A stretch of DNA of 64,000 nucleotides, from contig NZ_FCOL02000014.1 of the NCBI RefSeq assembly GCF_001544515.1, positions 87,417-151,416 of the forward strand, read 5' to 3'. The stretch comes from Caballeronia terrestris (lineage in GTDB: Bacteria > Pseudomonadota > Gammaproteobacteria > Burkholderiales > Burkholderiaceae). Both the position numbers and the translations under genes were made by a program. Under the pieces are notes generated by a model, which worked only from the letters and a program-made list of their open reading frames with translations, ran no database searches and was not told the DNA's origin. Below, piece after piece: positions 26,962-36,511 of this stretch. Position 1 is the stretch's first letter. Every line of letters starts with the position of its first letter.

Positions 26962-27459
26962 TTATTGATGCCCACCCGAAAACAGCGTCTCAAGCGGATA
27001 GTGGCTCTTAACAAACGGCGACTTGATGATCACATAGCTGAAGTATTTCTCGATGCCGATATCGCGCTCGAGCAGTCCTTCGATGATGCTCTGATAGTGG
27101 CTCACGCTGCGCGTCACGAACTTGAGCAGGTAGTCGTACCCGCCGCTCGCGAGATGGCACTCGACGATCTCGTCGATATCCTTGATCGCGTTGACGAACT
27201 TGATGAAGTCCTCGCGACGATGATCGGCGAGCGTCACTTCGGTGAAGACGATCTGCACGTCGCCAAGTTTTTCCAGCGAAATCTGCGCGCCATATCCGAC
27301 GATATAGCCCGCCTTCTCCAGCCGCTTCACGCGGATAAGACAAGGACTCGGCGACAGCCCGACCGCGTCGGCAAGCTCGACGTTTGTGATGCGGCCTTTC
27401 TTTTGCAATTGCGAAAGGATCCGCAGATCGATACGGTCAAGCTTGCAGTCGTTGCTCAT
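26962..27459 (-). CDS. Lrp/AsnC-family regulator
   Basis: The protein has 165 residues. An N-terminal HTH (LDRIDLRILSQLQKKGRITN...) is joined to the ligand-binding RAM domain (IVECHLASGGYDYLLKFV). Such regulators sense amino acids. It follows the aminotransferase gene on the same strand with a 59-base gap, so it may regulate that gene. The 200 bases between it and the MFS gene hold an AT-rich patch with TGTAATTACA-like symmetry near 26932-26942. Confidence 0.9.
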   Translation of the reverse strand: MSNDCKLDRIDLRILSQLQKKGRITNVELADAVGLSPSPCLIRVKRLEKAGYIVGYGAQISLEKLGDVQIVFTEVTLADHRREDFIKFVNAIKDIDEIVECHLASGGYDYLLKFVTRSVSHYQSIIEGLLERDIGIEKYFSYVIIKSPFVKSHYPLETLFSGGHQ

Positions 27460-27518
27460 CTTGGTGGTGTCGCCCGGGCATCTCGAAAATGTCCGTCGAT
27501 CTTATCACGCGGTATTTG

Positions 27519-28925
27519 TTACGCTGCCGCGCGCGTCGTCTTGTCTCGCGCGCCAAGTGCGGCGCGCACGTCGGGCTGGGCGAGCACGTCGTCGAGGGTC
27601 TTTTCGAGGCGCTCGAACATCATGTCGAACTCGCTTTCCGTGTAGCAGAGCGCGGGCGCGAAGCCGAGGATGTTGTCGTTGAACGCGCGGAACACGAGGC
27701 GGTTTTCATAAGCGGCCGCAGCAATCCGCTCGGACAGTTTCAGCGACGCATCGAAGCTCTTTTTGCTCTCCTTGTCCGACACGAGTTCGAGCGCGCCGAG
27801 CAGCCCGCGATGCCGCGAATCGCCGACGAGCGGATGCGCGAGCAGCGCATCGAGCCCTTGTGCAAAGCGCGGCCCGCGTGCGATGCCGTTCGCGAGCAGC
27901 CCGCCTTCGTGATAAAGCCGCATCACTTCGAGGCCGATCGCCGCGCTCACCGGATGCGCGGAATACGTGTGTCCGTGGCCGATCGCGGCCGCGGCATCGC
28001 CGCCGTCGGCGATGCCCTGGTAGACCGCGTCGGACATCAGCACGGCGCCCATCGGCGCGTAGCCGGCGGTCAGGCCCTTGGCGACCGTCATCAGATCCGG
28101 CTCGACGCCTTCGCCTTCGCACGCGAAGAGCGGACCGGTGCGCCCGAAGCCGGTGATGACTTCATCGGCGACGAAGAGGATGTCGAGCTTGCGGCACGCG
28201 TCGCGCATCGCTTTCAGCCAGCCCTTCGGCGGCACGATCACGCCGCCCGAGCCCTGGATCGGCTCGCAAAAGAACGCGGCGACGTTTTCCGCGCCGAGCG
28301 CCGCGACCTTCGCTTCGAGCGCGGCGACCGATGCGGCGATCAGCGCGTTGTCGTCGGCGAACGTGTTGCGGTATGCGTAGGGCGATGCGATGTGATGCTG
28401 CGTCGAAAGCGGCAAGTCGAAGTTGCGATGGAACGCGGGCAGGGCGGTCAACCCCGCGCCGACCGACGACGATCCGTGATAGCCGCGCTCGAGCGCGATG
28501 ACGTGCTTCTTCGACGGACGGCCCGTCGCGTTGAAATAGTGCGTGATGAAGCGCAGCGCGGAATCAACGGCATCGGACCCGCCGAGCGTGAAGTACACGT
28601 GCTGAAGCGAAGCGGGCGACAGTTCGACGAGCTTCGCCGCCAGTTCGATCGCGGGCTCGGAGCCGAAGTGGAAGTAGCCGGTGGCGTAGGGCAGGCGCGT
28701 CATCTGCTCGGTCGCGGCCTTGACGATGCTCTCGTGTCCGTAGCCCGTGTTCACGCACCAAAGGCCGGAGAACGCGTCGAGCAGTTCGTTGCCGTCGATG
28801 TCGCGCAGGAACACCCCGTGCGCGGATTCGAGGACGGTGACGCCGCGCGCTTCGTGTGCGCGATAGCTGACTACCGGATGGATCAGGTGCTTGCGGTCGG
28901 CTTCGATGAGCGAAGGATTCGGCAT
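27519..28925 (-). CDS. class III omega-aminotransferase
   Basis: The protein has 468 residues. PLP-binding Lys lies in TVAKGLTAG, the cofactor Asp in FVADEVITGFGRTG, and Gly-rich GGSDAVDSALR fits the family. It transfers an amino group from a diamine, beta-alanine or similar omega-amino substrate to pyruvate or another oxo acid. The ATG starting MPNPSLIE is preferred; the frame extends 13 codons upstream without a ribosome binding site. The next gene upstream is 150 bases away. Confidence 0.9.
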   Translation of the reverse strand: MPNPSLIEADRKHLIHPVVSYRAHEARGVTVLESAHGVFLRDIDGNELLDAFSGLWCVNTGYGHESIVKAATEQMTRLPYATGYFHFGSEPAIELAAKLVELSPASLQHVYFTLGGSDAVDSALRFITHYFNATGRPSKKHVIALERGYHGSSSVGAGLTALPAFHRNFDLPLSTQHHIASPYAYRNTFADDNALIAASVAALEAKVAALGAENVAAFFCEPIQGSGGVIVPPKGWLKAMRDACRKLDILFVADEVITGFGRTGPLFACEGEGVEPDLMTVAKGLTAGYAPMGAVLMSDAVYQGIADGGDAAAAIGHGHTYSAHPVSAAIGLEVMRLYHEGGLLANGIARGPRFAQGLDALLAHPLVGDSRHRGLLGALELVSDKESKKSFDASLKLSERIAAAAYENRLVFRAFNDNILGFAPALCYTESEFDMMFERLEKTLDDVLAQPDVRAALGARDKTTRAAA

Positions 28926-29075
28926 GTCGGTTCTCGTCTCGGGATGGGCTGGTGACGGTTCCATACTACTGAGTGAGTGCCCCTCGCCGTGTCGCCAAAA
29001 AAATGCTGAAAAAGCGTGGATGCCGCGTTTTACGATGCGCGCGCAGCATTTTGTGCTGTGCGCGCTTAAATGGAC

Positions 29076-30002
29076 TCAGTAACCGCGGCTCCGGTCGATC
29101 TGACCGATCATCGGCTGCCCCGCGCTATGCCGGCGAATATTGTCGAGCACGACGTCGACAGCGGTGTCTGGCCGCGTCGCGCTCGCGATGTGCGGCGTGA
29201 TGCGCACGCGCGGGTGAGTCCAGAGCGGATGCGAAGCGGGCAGCGGTTCGGGATCGGTGACGTCGAGGACCGCGTTTTGAAGCTGGCCGCTTGCGAGGGC
29301 CGCGAGCAGATCGTCCTGATTCAGTTGCGGCCCGCGCCCGACGTTCACGATCGATGCGCCTTCAGGCAGCGCCGCGAAGAGCTTTGCGTTCAGCAGGCCA
29401 CGCGTCGCATCGGTCAGGGGGAGAAGGCAGATCAGCACATCGGTGCGGGCGAGAAACGCATCGAGCGATTCGGTGCCCGCATAGCACTCGATCCCATCGA
29501 GCGTGCGCGGCGAGCGGCTCCATCCCGCGCACGGAAAGCCGAAGAGCCGCAGGCGTTCCAGCACGGCCGTGCCGAGCACGCCGAGCCCGAGCACGCCGAC
29601 CCGCCGCGACGCCGCCGCGCGCACCGGCATCTCGCGCCACCGGCGCTGTTGCTGCTGCAAACCGTAATCGAAGAGATCGCGATGAATCGTGAGCACCGCT
29701 TGTGTCACGTATTCGACCATCCCCTCGACGATGCCCGGCTCGATCATCCTGACGACCGGCACATGCGCGGGCACGCCCGACAAATCGAACTGGTCGATGC
29801 CCGCGCCCACCGAAAACACGACTTCGAGGTTCGGCAGCGTGCGCACGGGGTCTTCGGGCGGCTGCCACGCGGCGAGATAGCGGATCGCCGCCGGGTCGCC
29901 GACATCGGGCCACACGCGGAATCCGAGGTCCGGCGCCTTCTGCGCGAAGAGCCGCGCCCATTGTTCGCCGCGCGCGGGATCGGCTTTATAGAGGAACGTC
30001 AT
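29076..30002 (-). CDS. glyoxylate/hydroxypyruvate reductase A-like 2-hydroxyacid dehydrogenase
   Basis: The protein has 308 residues. It has the NAD motif LGLGVLGTAV and the catalytic set Arg (NVGRGPQL), Glu (VTDPEPLP) and His (TPHIAS). The short length and the motif VFSVGAGIDQF place it with GhrA. It reduces glyoxylate, hydroxypyruvate or other 2-oxo acids with NAD(P)H in the cytoplasm. It is 4 bases from the upstream acetyltransferase gene, so they are probably co-transcribed. Confidence 0.9.
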   Translation of the reverse strand: MTFLYKADPARGEQWARLFAQKAPDLGFRVWPDVGDPAAIRYLAAWQPPEDPVRTLPNLEVVFSVGAGIDQFDLSGVPAHVPVVRMIEPGIVEGMVEYVTQAVLTIHRDLFDYGLQQQQRRWREMPVRAAASRRVGVLGLGVLGTAVLERLRLFGFPCAGWSRSPRTLDGIECYAGTESLDAFLARTDVLICLLPLTDATRGLLNAKLFAALPEGASIVNVGRGPQLNQDDLLAALASGQLQNAVLDVTDPEPLPASHPLWTHPRVRITPHIASATRPDTAVDVVLDNIRRHSAGQPMIGQIDRSRGY

Positions 30003-30006
30003 CGTG

Positions 30007-30888
30007 TTAGCAGACCGCCTGGTTGATGATGCCGAATTGCCGCACTTCGCTATCCACTGCGAGCGCGCCGTTGCGCGCCATCTTCACGACGGTATCGACG
30101 CGCGCGAGGCCCAGCCCTTCGAGCCAGTCCGAGAGGCCGCTGTCGCCGGGGGTATCGATGCGCACGAAGACGCCAGCGTTCAACGCGAGCCAGTGGCTGA
30201 TGAGCGCCTTTGCGCGGCTCGAGTCGTCGGAATCCGGCGCAATGACCGGGCCGATCGCATAGCCGCGGCCGAAGCGCCGGTAGAGCGCGAAGCCAAGCAG
30301 CTCGCCGTCGCGATCGAGCGCGATGCCGCCCGCGACGTCGAGCAAGGACGGCAGCATCGCGCTGCGGTCCAGCCCGCTCGCACGCGAGGCCAGTTCGATC
30401 AGGCGCGGCGCATCGCTGGAGCCGAGCGGGCGCAGGCGCTCGCCGGGCGGAAGCGAAACGAGCGGCGGATGGAACGCGGCGCCCTGATGCTGGTGCAGCG
30501 TGCCGATTTCGCGAAAACCGAGCTTTTCATATAGAGGCTTGCCGGCGGGCGTCGCGTGGAGGAGTGTGGTGCGATCACCGAGTTCTTCGAGCAGCAACTC
30601 CATCAGCTTGCGTCCGATGCCGCGCCCCTGCTGCTCCGGCGCGACGATCACCATGCCGAGCGAGGCCGTATCGCGGCCGTACTTCCAGCAGAGCGCCGTG
30701 CCGATCACGCCGCTCGCGTCCTCGGCGACGAAGCCCGTGCCCGCGTCGGCGACGAAACGCCAGTCGTCCGCGCGATGCGGCCAGTTGAGCCCGGTCGTGA
30801 GCGCGTGCGCGGCCGCGATGTCGCCGGTCGTGAATGGCCTGTATGAAAGCGCTTGCTTGCTGGCTTGATCGTTATTTGGGTCGGACAC
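30007..30888 (-). CDS. GNAT acetyltransferase with C-terminal YitH-type domain
   Basis: The protein has 293 residues. The N-terminal GNAT fold carries the acetyl-CoA loop VAPEQQGRGIGRKLM (QGRGIG), and the second half matches the YitH/HolE-type acetyltransferase domain. The substrate is unknown; amines or amino acids are plausible because of the neighbouring aminotransferase and aldehyde dehydrogenase genes. It diverges from the aldehyde dehydrogenase at 31128 across a 239-base gap in which I see no clear palindrome. Confidence 0.85.
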   Translation of the reverse strand: MSDPNNDQASKQALSYRPFTTGDIAAAHALTTGLNWPHRADDWRFVADAGTGFVAEDASGVIGTALCWKYGRDTASLGMVIVAPEQQGRGIGRKLMELLLEELGDRTTLLHATPAGKPLYEKLGFREIGTLHQHQGAAFHPPLVSLPPGERLRPLGSSDAPRLIELASRASGLDRSAMLPSLLDVAGGIALDRDGELLGFALYRRFGRGYAIGPVIAPDSDDSSRAKALISHWLALNAGVFVRIDTPGDSGLSDWLEGLGLARVDTVVKMARNGALAVDSEVRQFGIINQAVC

Positions 30889-31127
30889 GCCGCCCTCCTT
30901 TGACTAGAGACTCACGCCCTTACTCTCGCATTGCACTGCAGCGTTGACTAGGACGATCTTTCTATCGCATCCGCGTTTGCCGTGCTTGCCGCAGATCGAT
31001 GCAAAACGCGCAGTCGGCGCCCCGAGAACGCGCGCGATGTGCTGAATCGGGCTTTTTGTCGGTGAGTTATGCGGCACGTGAAGGCCTACGATTTCAGTCA
31101 TCAAAGACGCTGCAAAGGACCCAGGCA

Positions 31128-32606
31128 ATGGACAGTTTCGATCCGGCAAAGATCGTCGTACGCGGTGGACATTTCATCGGTGGCGAATATGTCGACGAGG
31201 GCGCGGTGCGTATCGACGTGGCGCGGCCGTCGGACGGCGTCGTGTATGCGTCGGTGCCCGTCGCCGATGCCACGATGATCGACCGCGCGGTGGAAAACGC
31301 ATGGACGGCGTTTCGCACGAGCGGCTGGCCGCGCATGGCGCCGCGTGAAAGGGCGCGCATCCTGCGCCGTTTCGCGGACCTCGTCGCCGCCGACGTCGAG
31401 ACGCTCGCGCCGCTGGAAGCGATCGGCTCGACCCGCCCGGTGCGCGATGCCGCCGCCTGGGACGTGCCGTACACGGCCGAAGGCATCCGCTTCTACGCGG
31501 AATTCGCGGACAAGCTCGGCGGCGAAGTGATGTCGACCGATCACGATCACCTCGGCATGACGATCGCCGAGCCGTACGGCGTGATCGGCGCGATCGCTCC
31601 GTGGAATTTTCCGCTGGTGATGGCGTCGTGGAAGATCGCGCCGGCGCTCGCGGCGGGCAACGCGGTCGTGCTGAAACCGTCGGAAATGACGCCGTTCTCA
31701 GTCCTGCGGCTCGCGGAACTCGCGATCGAGGCGGGCGTGCCGAAGGGCATCTTCAATGTGGTGCAGGGCGACGGCCGCACGACCGGAGACGCGCTAGTGC
31801 GTCACCCGCGCATCGGCAAGGTGACGTTCACCGGCTCGACGCGCACCGGCGCCGCGATCATGGCCGCGTGCGCCGAGACCGGCACGAAGCCTGTCACGCT
31901 CGAACTGGGCGGCAAGAGCCCGCAACTCGTTTTCGCCGATGCCCCGCGTCTCGACGACGTCGCGCGCCGCATCGCCGGGGCGATTGCGGGCAACGCGGGG
32001 CAGGTGTGCAACGCGGGCTCGCGGCTGCTCGTCGAGCGGTCGATCGCGGACGATCTGGCGCTGCGCATCCAGCGCGTCTTCGCGGAACTCAAGCCCGGCG
32101 CCACCTGGGCGCGCGGCACGACGCTCCCGCCGATCATCTCGGAGCCGCAGGCCGCGCGTATCGAAGCGATCGTCGGGCGCACGGTCGCGAGCGGCGCGCA
32201 GTTGCGCTTCGGCGGCGAACGCGCGGACGGCGGCACGCCCGGCGCGTTCTATACGCCCACGATTCTCTCGAACGTCACGCAGCAATCGGAAGCCGTGCGC
32301 GAGGAAGTGTTCGGCCCGGTCCTGACGCTGCAAACCTTCGACACCGAAGAAGAAGCGCTCGACCTCGCGCAGCATCCCGAGTACGGCCTTGCGGCCGGCG
32401 TGCATACGGCCGACCTCGGCCGGGCGCTGCGGCTCGTGCGCGGCATCGAGGCGGGCAACGTATGGGTAAACCGCTACGGGAGAACCAGCGATTTCATGAT
32501 CCCGACAGGCGGTTACAAGCGCTCCGGCATCGGCAAGGACCTCGGACGGCAGGCTTACGAAGCGAATCTGCGCTTCAAGAGCGTGCTGATCGACCTGCGT
32601 CCGTAA
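31128..32606 (+). CDS. aldehyde dehydrogenase (amine-derived aldehyde type)
   Basis: The protein has 492 residues. Glu is in LELGGKSPQ, Cys in GNAGQVCNAGS and the C-terminal GGYKRSGIGKDLG is present, as in gamma-aminobutyraldehyde/PuuC-like dehydrogenases. The start ATG has AAAGGA upstream. It begins a rightward block of amine and opine catabolism genes and probably clears the aldehyde made by the flavin amine oxidases downstream. Confidence 0.9.
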   Translation: MDSFDPAKIVVRGGHFIGGEYVDEGAVRIDVARPSDGVVYASVPVADATMIDRAVENAWTAFRTSGWPRMAPRERARILRRFADLVAADVETLAPLEAIGSTRPVRDAAAWDVPYTAEGIRFYAEFADKLGGEVMSTDHDHLGMTIAEPYGVIGAIAPWNFPLVMASWKIAPALAAGNAVVLKPSEMTPFSVLRLAELAIEAGVPKGIFNVVQGDGRTTGDALVRHPRIGKVTFTGSTRTGAAIMAACAETGTKPVTLELGGKSPQLVFADAPRLDDVARRIAGAIAGNAGQVCNAGSRLLVERSIADDLALRIQRVFAELKPGATWARGTTLPPIISEPQAARIEAIVGRTVASGAQLRFGGERADGGTPGAFYTPTILSNVTQQSEAVREEVFGPVLTLQTFDTEEEALDLAQHPEYGLAAGVHTADLGRALRLVRGIEAGNVWVNRYGRTSDFMIPTGGYKRSGIGKDLGRQAYEANLRFKSVLIDLRP

Positions 32607-32623
32607 GCCCAGGCGCGCCGTTG

Positions 32624-32658
32624 GAGGGCCACCGCAGACTCTGCTGTGGAGGCCCCTC
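32624..32658 (+). other. long RNA hairpin after the aldehyde dehydrogenase
   Basis: A 13-bp stem with one bulge and one mismatch (GAGGGCC...CCGCAG / CTGTGG...GGCCCCTC) closes on ACTCTG. No T run follows, so it is not a simple terminator. It begins the 196-base gap before the HAD gene. Confidence 0.55.
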
Positions 32659-32731
32659 AAAACGCACAGTTTGTGTCTTTGCAGGCCCCGAATCAGCGAC
32701 ACCCACGGTTTTTGCGCTGTTTAAATCTTCT

Positions 32732-32754
32732 ACAGGAATGAGCTTTCCTGTTTT
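32732..32754 (+). terminator. weak terminator-like hairpin upstream of the HAD gene
   Basis: The stem ACAGGAA / TTCCTGT (7 bp, 6-base loop) ends in four T residues. It could stop part of the transcription from the aldehyde dehydrogenase or act as an attenuator. Confidence 0.45.
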
Positions 32755-32760
32755 CGCCAC

Positions 32761-32780
32761 TGAACCCGACGACGGGTTCA
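32761..32780 (+). promoter_or_regulatory. perfect hairpin just before the HAD ribosome binding site
   Basis: TGAACCCG-ACGA-CGGGTTCA forms an 8-bp stem ending 10 bases before the AGGA site of the HAD gene. With the hairpin at 32732 it makes a structured leader that might control translation. Confidence 0.45.
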
Positions 32781-32802
32781 AAACAACGATAGGACCTTCA
32801 TC

Positions 32803-33471
32803 ATGATCGATTTCGAGCCGAAGTACATCACGTTCGACTGCTACGGCACGCTGACCAAATTCCGCATGGCCGACATGACACGCGAAATGTACGGTGACCG
32901 TCTGCAGGGCGCGGAGCTGGAGAAGTTCGTCGCGTTCTTCTCGGGCTATCGCCGCGACGAAGTGCTCGGCGCATGGAAGCCGTATCGCGATGTGATCGTG
33001 AATTCGGTGCGCCGCACCTGCGAACGCATGGGCGTGGAGTTCAACGAAGCCGAAGCCGAAAAGTATTACACCGCCGTCCCGACCTGGGGCCCGCACCCGG
33101 ACGTGCCGGAAGGCTTGTCGCGTCTCGCGAAGAAGTACAAGCTGGTGATTCTGTCGAATGCATCGAACGATCAGATCCAGAGCAACGTCGACAAGCTCGG
33201 CGCGCCGTTCCACAAGGTCTTCACGGCGCAGCAGGCGCAGTCGTACAAGCCGCGCATGCAGGGCTTCGAGTACATGTTCGACCAGTTGAACTGCAACCCG
33301 GAAGACGTGCTGCACGTGTCGTCGAGCCTGCGCTACGACCTGATGACCGCGCACGACATGGGCATCAAGCACAAGGCGTTCGTCAAGCGCGGCCACGAAC
33401 CGTCGACGCCGTACTACGACTACTACGAAGTCGACGACATCCCCGGCCTCGCGACGCTGCTCGGCCTGTAA
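32803..33471 (+). CDS. HAD hydrolase, type II haloacid dehalogenase family (copy 1)
   Basis: The protein has 222 residues. The nucleophile Asp is in FDCYGTL, the second motif is ILSNAS, and the Lys and acidic motifs follow (SYKPRMQGF). It hydrolyses a C-halogen or phosphate ester bond by a covalent Asp intermediate. It sits directly before an FAD oxidoreductase; the same pair recurs at 45695-47726. In this setting a role in a nitrogen-compound pathway or metabolite repair is more likely than dehalogenation. Confidence 0.85.
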   Translation: MIDFEPKYITFDCYGTLTKFRMADMTREMYGDRLQGAELEKFVAFFSGYRRDEVLGAWKPYRDVIVNSVRRTCERMGVEFNEAEAEKYYTAVPTWGPHPDVPEGLSRLAKKYKLVILSNASNDQIQSNVDKLGAPFHKVFTAQQAQSYKPRMQGFEYMFDQLNCNPEDVLHVSSSLRYDLMTAHDMGIKHKAFVKRGHEPSTPYYDYYEVDDIPGLATLLGL

Positions 33472-33497
33472 GACCCGCCAACGCTCAGGGACACCCG

Positions 33498-34772
33498 ATG
33501 AAGCTCGATTCCTACTGGCTCGACACCGCGCCCACCTGCTCGCTCCTGAGCGAAGGACCGGTCGAAGGCCAAGTCGATGTCGCCGTGATCGGCGGCGGCT
33601 TCACCGGCCTGTCCGCCGCGCTGGCGCTCGCGAAACGCGGCGCGTCGGTGGCCGTGCTCGACGCGGGCCGCATGGGCGGCGGCGCGTCGGGCCGCAACGG
33701 CGGGCAGTGCAACACGGGCGTGGCGCAAGACTACGTGGCGCTCTACGCGCAACTCGGCGCCGATCGTGCACGCGGCTGTTATCGCGCGTATGCGTCGGCG
33801 GTGGAGACCGTCGAGCGCCTGATTCGCGACGAGCAGATCGATTGCGACTATCTCGCTTCGGGCAAGCTCAAGCTCGCCGCGAAGCCGCATCACCTCGAAC
33901 ACCTGGAAAAGACGGCGGAGCTGATCCGCCGCGAAGTCGACGCCGACATCGATATCATCGGCCGTGACCGGATTCGCAGCGAAGTGCAGTCGGACGCCTT
34001 CTACGGCGGCCTGCTGCAAAAACATGGCGGCCAGATGCACATGGGCAAGTTCGCCGTGGGCCTCGCCAATTCAGCGGCGCGCAACGGCGCGCGGCTCTTT
34101 GAAAACGCATCCGTTTCGTCGATCGAAAAGGACGGCGGCGCGTACCGCATCGCCTCCGCGCGCGGCGAACTGCGCGCGAAACAAGTGCTGGTCGCGACAG
34201 GTCCTTCGCGGCATGGCCCGTTCGGCTGGTATCGCAGAAGGCTCGCGCCGGTGGGCTCGTTCATCGTTGTGACGGAGCCGCTTCCGGCCGCCGAACTCAC
34301 GCGCCTGTTGCCGCAGCGCCGCTCGTACACGACGAGCCGCCTGATGCACAACTACTTCCGCGTGACGCCCGATTCGCGGCTTCTCATGGGCGGACGCGCG
34401 CGCTTCACGGCATCGGAACAGCCTTCCGATGCGAAGAGCGGCCGCATCCTGCAGGAAAACCTCGCCGCGATGTTCCCGACGTTGAGCGATGCGTGCATCG
34501 ACTATTGCTGGGGCGGTCTCGTCGATATCACCGCCGACCGCCTCCCGCGCGCCGGCCAGCACGACGGCATCTATTTCTCGATGGGCTACAGCGGCCACGG
34601 CACGCAGATGGCGACGCACATGGGCCAGGTGATGGCCGATGTGATCGGCGGCAACGCGGACGCGAATCCGTGGCGCGAATTCGACTGGCCCGCGATTCCG
34701 GGGCACACGGGCAAGCCGTGGTTCCTCCCGCTCGTCGGCACGTACTACCGCATCAAAGACGTCTTTTATTGA
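33498..34772 (+). CDS. FAD-dependent amine/amino-acid oxidoreductase (DAO family, copy 1)
   Basis: The protein has 424 residues. It has an FAD motif VIGGGFTGLSAALAL near residue 30, the GGGASGRNGGQ flavin loop and a C-terminal FSMGYSGHGTQMA. It resembles PuuB, which oxidises gamma-glutamylputrescine. The product aldehyde would pass to the aldehyde dehydrogenases nearby. It lies between the HAD gene and the binding protein of a dipeptide-type ABC transporter, so the substrate is probably imported by that system. Confidence 0.88.
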   Translation: MKLDSYWLDTAPTCSLLSEGPVEGQVDVAVIGGGFTGLSAALALAKRGASVAVLDAGRMGGGASGRNGGQCNTGVAQDYVALYAQLGADRARGCYRAYASAVETVERLIRDEQIDCDYLASGKLKLAAKPHHLEHLEKTAELIRREVDADIDIIGRDRIRSEVQSDAFYGGLLQKHGGQMHMGKFAVGLANSAARNGARLFENASVSSIEKDGGAYRIASARGELRAKQVLVATGPSRHGPFGWYRRRLAPVGSFIVVTEPLPAAELTRLLPQRRSYTTSRLMHNYFRVTPDSRLLMGGRARFTASEQPSDAKSGRILQENLAAMFPTLSDACIDYCWGGLVDITADRLPRAGQHDGIYFSMGYSGHGTQMATHMGQVMADVIGGNADANPWREFDWPAIPGHTGKPWFLPLVGTYYRIKDVFY

Positions 34773-34824
34773 AACAGAAACAGATTACATAAAACCCATA
34801 GCACCCCTCACGCGGAGAAGTTTC

Positions 34825-36444
34825 ATGACCAAGGACAAATCGCTTGACGCAGTCGCCAACGCTGGCATCCGGCTCGACGAGCTGACTCGACGCGGCGCCT
34901 CGCGGCGCGACGTCCTGCGCGCGATGGCCGCTGGCGGTCTGATGTCGATGACGGGCGCGGGCCTTCTCACCGCGAGCGGCGGTGCATTCGCCCAGCAGGC
35001 GAAGCCGAAGCAGGGCGGCAAGATCCGCGTGGCGACGCAGTCGGCCTCCGCCGCCGATACGCTCGATCCCGCGAAGGGCGCACTCGGCACGGACTATGTG
35101 CGCGCCAACATGTTCTACAACGGCCTGACCGAACTCGACTCGCATCTCGGCGCGCGCATGGGGCTCGCGGAATCGCTCGAAACGAAGGACGCGACCGTAT
35201 GGATCGTGAAGCTGAAGAGCGGCGTGCAGTTCCACGACGGCAAGTCGCTCACGCCCACCGACGTCGTCTACTCGATCATGCGCCACAAGGACCCGGCGAC
35301 GGCATCGAAGGCGAAGACGCTCGCCGACCAGATCAAGGACGTGAAGGCCACCGGCCCGAACGAAGTGACGATCACGCTCGAAGGCGCGAACGCCGACCTG
35401 CCGGTGATCCTCGCGACCTCGCACTTCCTGATCATCAAGGACGGCACGAAGGACTTCAAGACGGCGGTCGGCACGGGCCCGTACAAGGTGAAGGAATTCT
35501 CGCCGGGCGTGCGCACGGTCGGTGTTCGCAACGAGAAGTACTGGAAGCCGGGCAAGCCGTATATCGACGAGATCGAACTGATCGGCATCGGCGACGAACC
35601 GGCGCGTGTGAACGCGCTGCTTTCCGGCGATGTGCAGCTGATCAACGCGGTGAGCGCGCGCTCGACGGAACGCATCAAGGGCACGCCGGGCTTCGGCGTG
35701 CTGGAAACGAAGACCGGGACGTACACCGACCTCATCGTGCGCGACGAAGGCGGGATCACCGGCAGCGACGATTTCCGCCGCGGCATGATGTACCTGATGG
35801 ATCGCGAGCAGATCCGCCGGGCGGTGTTCCGCGGCTACGGTGCGATTGGCAACGACCAGCCGATCGATCCGACCAACAAGTACTACATGGCGGGCCTCCC
35901 GCAACGCGCTTTCGATCCGGAGAAGGCCAAGTTCCACTTCCAGAAGGCGAAGCTCGGCAGCGCGCCGGTGGAGATCGTGGCATCGCCCGCAGCGGACGGC
36001 TCGGTCGAAATGGCGATGCTGCTGCAACAGGTCGCGCCGCAAGCGGGTCTTAACCTGAAAGTGACGCGCGTGCCCGCCGACGGCTACTGGTCGAATCACT
36101 GGATGAAGCATCCGCTCGGCTTCGGGTCGGTGAACGGCCGCCCGAGCGCGGACGTGATCTTCACGCAGTTCTTCAAGTCCGACGCACCGTGGAACGAAGC
36201 CAACTGGAAGAGCCCGCAGTTCGACCAGATGCTGATCGCGGCGCGCGGCGAACCGGACGACGCCAAGCGCAAGAAGATCTACGGCGACATGCAGGTGCTG
36301 GTGAACCAGTCGGGCGGTATCGGCATTCCGCTGTTCCAGAGCTCGCTCGATGCCTACACGAGCAAGCTCAAGGGTCTCGGCTCGGTGCCGCTCGCGGGCC
36401 TGATGGGCTTCGCGTTCGCGGAGAACGTCTGGCTCGAAGCCTGA
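34825..36444 (+). CDS. ABC transporter substrate-binding protein, family 5, Tat-exported
   Basis: The protein has 539 residues. A twin-arginine signal (SRRDVLRAM, then a hydrophobic stretch ending GGAFAQ) precedes the family 5 domain, with WIVKLKSGVQFHDGK and the VGTGPYKVKEF motif. It binds peptides, opines or similar substrates in the periplasm for the transporter encoded by the next three genes. A ribosome binding site (GGAG) precedes the ATG. Confidence 0.92.
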   Translation: MTKDKSLDAVANAGIRLDELTRRGASRRDVLRAMAAGGLMSMTGAGLLTASGGAFAQQAKPKQGGKIRVATQSASAADTLDPAKGALGTDYVRANMFYNGLTELDSHLGARMGLAESLETKDATVWIVKLKSGVQFHDGKSLTPTDVVYSIMRHKDPATASKAKTLADQIKDVKATGPNEVTITLEGANADLPVILATSHFLIIKDGTKDFKTAVGTGPYKVKEFSPGVRTVGVRNEKYWKPGKPYIDEIELIGIGDEPARVNALLSGDVQLINAVSARSTERIKGTPGFGVLETKTGTYTDLIVRDEGGITGSDDFRRGMMYLMDREQIRRAVFRGYGAIGNDQPIDPTNKYYMAGLPQRAFDPEKAKFHFQKAKLGSAPVEIVASPAADGSVEMAMLLQQVAPQAGLNLKVTRVPADGYWSNHWMKHPLGFGSVNGRPSADVIFTQFFKSDAPWNEANWKSPQFDQMLIAARGEPDDAKRKKIYGDMQVLVNQSGGIGIPLFQSSLDAYTSKLKGLGSVPLAGLMGFAFAENVWLEA

Positions 36445-36461
36445 GGCCGTTTTCGTCACAG

Positions 36462-36487
36462 CGCGCGCCGCGCTTTCGCGGCGCGCG
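36462..36487 (+). other. very stable intercistronic hairpin
   Basis: An 11-bp perfect stem (CGCGCGCCGCG / CGCGGCGCGCG) with a CTTT loop lies 18 bases after the binding-protein stop and lacks a T run. Such hairpins often protect the 3' end of binding-protein mRNA so that it is made in excess over the permeases. Confidence 0.65.
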
Positions 36488-36511
36488 GTCTCAACCCAGG
36501 AGGCGTTTCCG

